From contig NZ_JACRSY010000019.1 in the NCBI RefSeq assembly GCF_014384995.1, forward strand, positions 1 to 64,000: a stretch of 64,000 nt of DNA. The letters are read 5' to 3'. The stretch's first letter is position 1, and each line of letters opens with the position of its first letter. Of the stretch, positions 59,379-64,000 are shown one piece after another. The notes under the pieces are model-generated. The model was not told the DNA's origin and did no database searches. It worked only from the letters and a program-made list of their open reading frames with translations. A program made the translations under genes and the position numbers. Source of the DNA: Zhenhengia yiwuensis. Its GTDB lineage: Bacteria > Bacillota > Clostridia > Lachnospirales > Cellulosilyticaceae.

Positions 59379-59879
59379 ATGCATTATGCTCAGATGCGCA
59401 AATATGATGTAGCCAATGGAATAGGCATCCGAAGTACACTGTTTGTTTCTGGTTGTACACATCAGTGCCCTGGTTGTTTTAATACAGATTATAGAGAATT
59501 TGATTATGGTACGCCATGGACAAAGGAAGCAGAAGATACTTTTTTAAGCTATATTAAAGATGAAAATGTACATGGTGTCACTATTCTAGGCGGTGAGCCT
59601 ATGCAACAGACAAAAGATGATGACCTCCTAAACCTTTTAAGAAGGATTAAACAAGAGACTAATGAGACAATATGGATTTATTCTGGTTATACTTATGAAG
59701 AGATTCTAAAAGAGCCTAAAAGACGCCAAATACTTGAATTATGTGATGTCTTAGTAGATGGCAGATTTGTAGAGGCTTTAAAAGACTTAAAACTTAGATT
59801 TAGAGGAAGTAGCAATCAAAATATTATTGATGTACAAGCTTCTTTAACGTCAGGTGAAAAGGTTTTATTGACATTTTAA
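59379..59879 (+). CDS. nrdG: Anaerobic ribonucleotide reductase activase
   Basis: NrdG is a radical SAM enzyme that installs the glycyl radical on NrdD. The 166-residue protein has the cluster motif CTHQCPGC (Cys26, Cys30, Cys33; spacing CxxxCxxC), GVTILGGEPMQQ (about 68-79) for SAM binding and IWIYSGYTYEE. It follows nrdD by 20 nt behind AAGGAGGA. The stop codon overlaps the upstream region of the dut gene. Confidence 0.95.
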   Translation: MHYAQMRKYDVANGIGIRSTLFVSGCTHQCPGCFNTDYREFDYGTPWTKEAEDTFLSYIKDENVHGVTILGGEPMQQTKDDDLLNLLRRIKQETNETIWIYSGYTYEEILKEPKRRQILELCDVLVDGRFVEALKDLKLRFRGSSNQNIIDVQASLTSGEKVLLTF

Positions 59880-59902
59880 TGTTCCAAGAGGAGAGACAAA
59901 AG

Positions 59903-60403
59903 ATGGATAATCGTACAATATATTTTGCAAAAGTAAAAGAGGATGCTATTATTCCAAGCAAGAGAGAAGAAGATGGTGCATTTGATATCTATGCTTGCTT
60001 TGAAGAAGACTTCATGATCATTGCACCACATGAGACAAAACTTATTCCAACAGGAATTGCTTCAGCTTTCTCATCTGATTATGTAGCTATTTTAAAAGAA
60101 CGTGGTTCTAATGGAAGTAAAGGGATTGGTCAAAGAGCAGGTGTTATTGATTCTGGTTACCGCGGCGAATGGTTTGTACCTTTAACAAATCATAACACAG
60201 TACCTGTAGTTCTTTTAAAAGAAAGTTACGCAGGAGAGCAATCAGCTTTTGGTGAGGCTATTATTTATCCTTATGAAAAAGCTATGAGCCAGTGTATTCT
60301 CGTAGAGGTACCAAAAGTTAAAACGGCAGAAATTAGCTATGAAGCATTAATGCAATTTGAATCTGAACGTGGAACAGGTATGTTAGGTTCTTCAGGTAAA
60401 TAA
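59903..60403 (+). CDS. dut: dUTP diphosphatase-like protein
   Basis: dUTPase hydrolyses dUTP to dUMP, feeding thymidylate synthesis and keeping uracil out of DNA. The ATG at 59903 follows AAGAGGAGAG; a frame open from 59879 lacks a ribosome site. The 166-residue protein has motif 1 DGAFDIYA (about 24-31), motif 2 KERGSNGSKGIG (about 69-80), which varies from the usual RSGLA/RSS form, and motif 3 GVIDSGYRGEWFVPL (about 84-98). Motif 4 is SQCILVEV, and motif 5 is RGTGMLGSSGK, where Met-Leu replaces the common Phe. Linkage to nrdDG supports a dNTP-pool role. A related dCTP deaminase fold is less likely. Confidence 0.85.
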   Translation: MDNRTIYFAKVKEDAIIPSKREEDGAFDIYACFEEDFMIIAPHETKLIPTGIASAFSSDYVAILKERGSNGSKGIGQRAGVIDSGYRGEWFVPLTNHNTVPVVLLKESYAGEQSAFGEAIIYPYEKAMSQCILVEVPKVKTAEISYEALMQFESERGTGMLGSSGK

Positions 60404-60407
60404 ATAG

Positions 60408-60454
60408 AGAAAGCTCTTTTTTCCTAGGCATTAGGAAAAGGGAGCTTTTTTTGT
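60408..60454 (+). terminator. Terminator after the nrdD-nrdG-dut operon
   Basis: AAAGCTC plus TTTTTTCCTA pair with TAGGAAAAGGGAGCTTT with small bulges, followed by TTTTTGTTTTTT. The rest of the gap to 60670 is AT-rich with no gene and no clear promoter. Confidence 0.8.
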
Positions 60455-60670
60455 TTTTTCAGTGATAAAAATCTACTTTATTATTGATTCAAGATAAAAT
60501 CTTCCTAATAGTACATTTTAAATAATGAAAAGAATAGAGTTGATAAAAATAATTTTGAATATTGTAGAAAAATATATCAACATAAGATAAAATATAATTG
60601 TTAAAATAAGTAAATTGTACTACATATATAAAATAATTTAGTTTATAAGAGAGATAAAGAGGAGAAGGCC

Positions 60671-62302
60671 ATGTATCTATACAAAATTCTTATAGTAGAT
60701 GATGAAGAAGAAGTAAGAAGCAGTATTATGAGAAAGATGCAGTGGGAACAATTAGGCTATCAATTAGTAGGGGATGCAGAAAATGGAGAAGATGCATTAG
60801 AAAAAGTTAGAGTGTTAGAGCCAGACTTAGTATTAACAGATATTAAAATGCCTTATATGGATGGACTTACATTAACAAAATATATTAAAGAAGAAAGAAA
60901 TAGTACAGAAATTGTTATTTTTTCCGGATTTGATGATTTTGAATATGCGCAGAAGGCGATTAAACTGGGTGTTATTGAATATATTTTAAAACCTGTTAAT
61001 GTAGTTGAGTTAACAGAGATACTAAAAAAACTCAAGCTAAAAATGGATGAGCGCATTGCAGAAAAACGTAATATACAGGCCTTAAGACTAGATTACCAAA
61101 GGATGCTTCCTGTTCTAAAAGAACATTTTTTAGGGGATTTGGTACAAGGAAGATTAAATCATATAGCTATTTTAGAAGGTTTTAATCGGTTTAATCTATG
61201 TGTAAAGGATGGGCCAAGTTGGATTGTTGCTACAACACATATTGAGCTTCCAATGATTGAGCAAAATGAACAGAGGCTTAACTTACATGATGAAGTTGAT
61301 TTAATTCCACTTTCTGTAGAACAGATCATTTGTGAAAAGTTAATGGGGGATTTTCAGTTCGAAACTTTTGGAACAGCGACAGGTACATGTATCTTGTGCG
61401 CTATTCATACAAAACAGGAAATGGAAAGATTCATGAATAAGTTAAATCAAGTGTGCTTAGAGTGTAAAAAGATTCTGGAGCTTAATGTTACTATAGGCCT
61501 TGGAAAAGCTTATACCAAACAAGAGCTGATTAAAGATTCTTATGATGAAGCTAAGAGTGCTATAGGCTATAGAGCGACTATAGGAAGTGGTATGGTTATT
61601 TACATTAGTGATGTAGAGGTTATTCATGTAGGGGTTTTAAGATTTGATGAACAAAGTGAAGGAAAATTGATTCATGCTATTAAGTTTGGAGAGCGAGAAG
61701 AGATTATAGAAGTTATAGAAAGTCTCATGCACAAAATGAAAGCAGCTAAGGTACATACTAGTCAACATCAAGTTTATGTCATGGCGATTATTCATTCTAT
61801 GATGGAAATGGCGCAGAAATATGAGTTAGATACGAATCAGATTTGGGGTAAAGAAGATTATTTTAAAGTTATGGGAAGGTTACTTACTATACAGAGCATG
61901 CAAAACTTCATTATCAATAGTGCCCTTTCTATTCATGAAAACCTTCATAAGGAACGTTACGATACGATGAAGCAACTCATAGTAGAAGCGAAAAAGTATA
62001 TTACAGAACACTTTACTAATCCAGATTTATCTGTAGAGATGGTATGTGAGCATCTACATATTAGTCAGGCTTATTTTTCTACACTCTTTAAAAAAGAGAC
62101 AGGACAGACATATATTAGTTATTTAACGGAACTTCGTCTTAATAAAGCTATTGAACTCCTTAATAAAACAGAAGATAAGACCTACATTATTGCGAATAAG
62201 GTAGGTTATACAGAGCCGAATTACTTTAGTTATGTCTTTAAAAAGAACTTTGGAATAGCACCTAGTCGTTATCAGCGCAGAGCTAATTCGAATAGGGGAT
62301 GA
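60671..62302 (+). CDS. YesN-type response regulator with AraC DNA-binding domain
   Basis: The 543-residue protein has an N-terminal receiver (about 1-122) with DDEEEV, the phosphorylated aspartate in LVLTDIKMPYMDG (about Asp57) and the lysine in YILKPVN. A middle region of about 300 residues of the YesN type follows. The C-terminal AraC HTH pair (about 435-540) has MVCEHLHISQAYFSTLFKKE, then IANKVGYTEPNYFSYVFKK. Such regulators usually control sugar or oligosaccharide transport in Firmicutes. The kinase follows 4 nt later. The target genes probably lie beyond the right edge. Confidence 0.92.
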   Translation: MYLYKILIVDDEEEVRSSIMRKMQWEQLGYQLVGDAENGEDALEKVRVLEPDLVLTDIKMPYMDGLTLTKYIKEERNSTEIVIFSGFDDFEYAQKAIKLGVIEYILKPVNVVELTEILKKLKLKMDERIAEKRNIQALRLDYQRMLPVLKEHFLGDLVQGRLNHIAILEGFNRFNLCVKDGPSWIVATTHIELPMIEQNEQRLNLHDEVDLIPLSVEQIICEKLMGDFQFETFGTATGTCILCAIHTKQEMERFMNKLNQVCLECKKILELNVTIGLGKAYTKQELIKDSYDEAKSAIGYRATIGSGMVIYISDVEVIHVGVLRFDEQSEGKLIHAIKFGEREEIIEVIESLMHKMKAAKVHTSQHQVYVMAIIHSMMEMAQKYELDTNQIWGKEDYFKVMGRLLTIQSMQNFIINSALSIHENLHKERYDTMKQLIVEAKKYITEHFTNPDLSVEMVCEHLHISQAYFSTLFKKETGQTYISYLTELRLNKAIELLNKTEDKTYIIANKVGYTEPNYFSYVFKKNFGIAPSRYQRRANSNRG

Positions 62303-62306
62303 AGCT

Positions 62307-64000
62307 ATGCTAAAAAGAATAAATGAATGGTGGATGGAGATTTATCATCAACTTAGTTTAAGAAATATTGTATGGGTATCCTTTTCTGCTACAGCAGCTT
62401 TAGCCACTATTTTCATGGGACTGTCCTTTTATAGTAGGTTTTCTATGCAGCTTAATAATGAAATGCAGATGGAAAATCAGGCTTTAATCAATCAAGTGAA
62501 TAATGCTGTCAATACTTATGTAAGAAATATGATGAAGCTTTCTGATACTTTATATTTTAAGGTCATTAAAGATCAGGACATACAATTAGTAGACTTTGAT
62601 GAGACTTTTAGGCTATTTTATGAAACCAATAAAGACTATATTAAAAACATTGCTTTATTTAGCGAAGAAGGAGATCCCATTGTTCTAGCGCCAGCAGCTT
62701 CATTAAAGGAAGGTATTCATCCAGCCGAGCAAAAATGGTTTAAACGTGCGCTTGAAAAAAGTGAGAATATGCATTTTTCTACTTTACATATTCAAAATTT
62801 ATTTAATGAAAATGAGGGTGAGTATGAATGGGTCATTTCATTAAGTAGAGCAGTGCAAATGACTTATGGGAGTGAAGTTAAACAGGGTGTTTTATTAATA
62901 GATATGGCTTATGATGGGATTAAACAATTGTTTAGTAATATTTCACTTGGGCAAGAAGGTTATGTCTACATGATGGATCAAACAGGTGCCATCATCTATC
63001 ATCCTAAGCAGCAGTTATTAGCATCAGGTATCTATAAGGAAAATACACAAGCTGCCATGCATTATAATGATGGCATTTATAATGAAGTATTTGAAGGCAA
63101 ACAAAGACAAGTCATTATTAAAACAGTAGGATATACAGGCTGGACTATAGAAGGTGTTATTTTCCCCAATGCAGTGAGTTTAAACAATAAGAAAAGTAAC
63201 ATCTTCTTTATTTTTCTATTTTTGTTTTTCACTATGGGCCTTGTACTTATTAATTCTATTATTTCGACAAAGGTATCTAAACCCATTAGAAATCTAGAAA
63301 AAGCCGTAAAAGAAGTTGAAATGGGAAAACTAGATACGTGTATTAAGGCAGAAGGATTTTATGAAGTACACCACCTGGGGCAATCCGTACATAAAATGGC
63401 TGAGCAAATTAAAAAGTTAATGGAGGATATAGTAAAAGAGCATGAATCTAAGAGAAAGAGTGAACTAGACGCACTACAATCACAAATTAACCCACACTTT
63501 TTATACAATACGCTAGATATTATTGTTTGGATGATTGAGAATGAAAGACAGCAGGATGCAGCTAAAGTGGTTACAGCTTTAGCCAGATTCTTTAGAATTA
63601 GCTTAAGTAAAGGCAAACATATTATTTCTATTGCAGACGAAATTGAGCATGTGAGAAATTACTTAACTATACAGCAGCTTCGGTATAAAAATAAGTTTGA
63701 GTATGATATTGAGATAACAGAAGAAGCTAAGTCATTCGCAACAATCAAACTGATTATTCAGCCTCTTGTAGAAAATGCCATTTACCACGGTATGGTCTAT
63801 ATGGATGGGGATGGTCTTATTCGTGTACAAGCTTATGTAGAAGAAAGTGAAGTGTACATTACAGTAAGTGATAATGGACTTGGTATGACAAAGGAACGTA
63901 TTAATCAATTATTAAAAGGTGAGATCCAATCTTCTAAAAGAGGATCAGGAATAGGTGTAAGTAATGTAAATGAGCGTATTAAACTCTATTTTGGGGAGGC
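62307..64000 (+). CDS. YesM-type sensor histidine kinase (partial, runs off the window)
   Basis: The reading frame opens with ATG at 62307 behind AGGGGATG and stays open for 564 codons to the window edge. The product has a membrane helix (about 20-42), an extracellular cache-like sensor with EGYVYMMDQTGAIIYHP (about 214-230) and a second helix (about 301-320). A HAMP linker follows (SKPIRNLEKAVKEVEMGKL). The His_kinase domain carries QSQINPHFLYNTLDI with the phospho-histidine (near residue 397). The ATPase part has QPLVENAIYHG and SDNGLGM, then GSGIGVSNVNERI. It pairs with the adjacent regulator. Only the last few residues should be missing. Confidence 0.92.
   Translation, partial: MLKRINEWWMEIYHQLSLRNIVWVSFSATAALATIFMGLSFYSRFSMQLNNEMQMENQALINQVNNAVNTYVRNMMKLSDTLYFKVIKDQDIQLVDFDETFRLFYETNKDYIKNIALFSEEGDPIVLAPAASLKEGIHPAEQKWFKRALEKSENMHFSTLHIQNLFNENEGEYEWVISLSRAVQMTYGSEVKQGVLLIDMAYDGIKQLFSNISLGQEGYVYMMDQTGAIIYHPKQQLLASGIYKENTQAAMHYNDGIYNEVFEGKQRQVIIKTVGYTGWTIEGVIFPNAVSLNNKKSNIFFIFLFLFFTMGLVLINSIISTKVSKPIRNLEKAVKEVEMGKLDTCIKAEGFYEVHHLGQSVHKMAEQIKKLMEDIVKEHESKRKSELDALQSQINPHFLYNTLDIIVWMIENERQQDAAKVVTALARFFRISLSKGKHIISIADEIEHVRNYLTIQQLRYKNKFEYDIEITEEAKSFATIKLIIQPLVENAIYHGMVYMDGDGLIRVQAYVEESEVYITVSDNGLGMTKERINQLLKGEIQSSKRGSGIGVSNVNERIKLYFGE

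Noticed and set aside
1..64000. CRISPR arrays, rRNA, tRNA, riboswitches, toxin-antitoxin or defence genes
   Set aside because: I looked for regular repeats, tRNA-like cloverleaf ends, long structured leaders and small paired genes. I saw none I could support by eye. A covariance-model search would be needed to exclude small RNAs.

Overview
The window is about 64 kb of AT-rich chromosome from an endospore-forming Firmicute of the class Clostridia. Supporting genes are spoIIGA-sigE-sigG, a GerW/YtfJ protein, a SpoVD-like penicillin-binding protein, sporulation-type D-Ala carboxypeptidases, CodY, a Spo0E-like peptide and strictly anaerobic nucleotide reduction (nrdD/nrdG). A biotin-dependent decarboxylase of the sodium-pump type and the gene order point to a fermentative lineage near Lachnospirales (Cellulosilyticum-like). 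The genus is inference. Nearly all genes are housekeeping and on the + strand. I see no prophage, CRISPR array, toxin-antitoxin pair or defence island. The only mobile DNA is the first ~107 bases, the end of an IS3-family element that runs off the left edge.

Layout. 1-5.9 kb: IS end, MscS channel (-), a small SWIM-finger protein, the ytfI-ytfJ sporulation pair, ychF (-), a small membrane protein (-), lgt and a 53-residue Spo0E-like protein. 5.9-20.5 kb: division and cell-wall cluster mraZ-rsmH-ftsL-pbpB-spoVD-murE-murF-mraY-murD-ftsW-divIB-ftsZ, with murG absent from its usual place. 20.6-23.9 kb: spoIIGA-sigE, sigG, ymxH, nrdR. 23.9-28.7 kb: comM (-), dprA, topA. 28.9-38.8 kb: codY, xerD, deoB-pdp, dacF, scpA-scpB, dacB-like, rluB, mnmM-like, an order that recalls the Bacillus ripX-drm-dacF and scpAB-dacB regions but lacks spoIIA and spmAB. 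38.9-43.8 kb: five-gene carboxyltransferase/decarboxylase operon. 43.9-46.7 kb: RpiR-type regulator, chorismate mutase-cytidylate kinase fusion, ispH. 46.8-52.7 kb: exonuclease-like gene (-) and a branched-chain amino acid ABC transporter. 52.7-57.0 kb: methyltransferase (-), helicase with an internal exonuclease, mgsA. 57.2-60.4 kb: nrdD-nrdG-dut. 60.7-64 kb: a YesN/YesM-type two-component system cut by the right edge.

Links inside the window. NrdR (23.4 kb) probably represses nrdD-nrdG through two boxes at 57.15-57.19 kb whose centres are 31 bp apart. MraZ probably autoregulates the division operon through 10-bp-spaced AAAGTGG repeats lying just after a clear sigma-A promoter. SpoIIGA activates pro-SigE, and the SpoVD, DacF, DacB and YtfJ proteins act in the same spore programme. 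CodY is a plausible but unproven regulator of the liv transporter.

I found no wholly new system. The observations most worth following are the AroH-Cmk fusion with an almost complete chorismate mutase active site, the UvrD-type helicase carrying an intact DEDDh exonuclease, the mixed 12S/5S carboxyltransferase operon, the NrdR and MraZ operators, a terminator that hides the spoVD ribosome site, and a leader motif shared by sigG and the dacB-like gene. Annotated start codons were moved downstream wherever a better-spaced ribosome site was visible.
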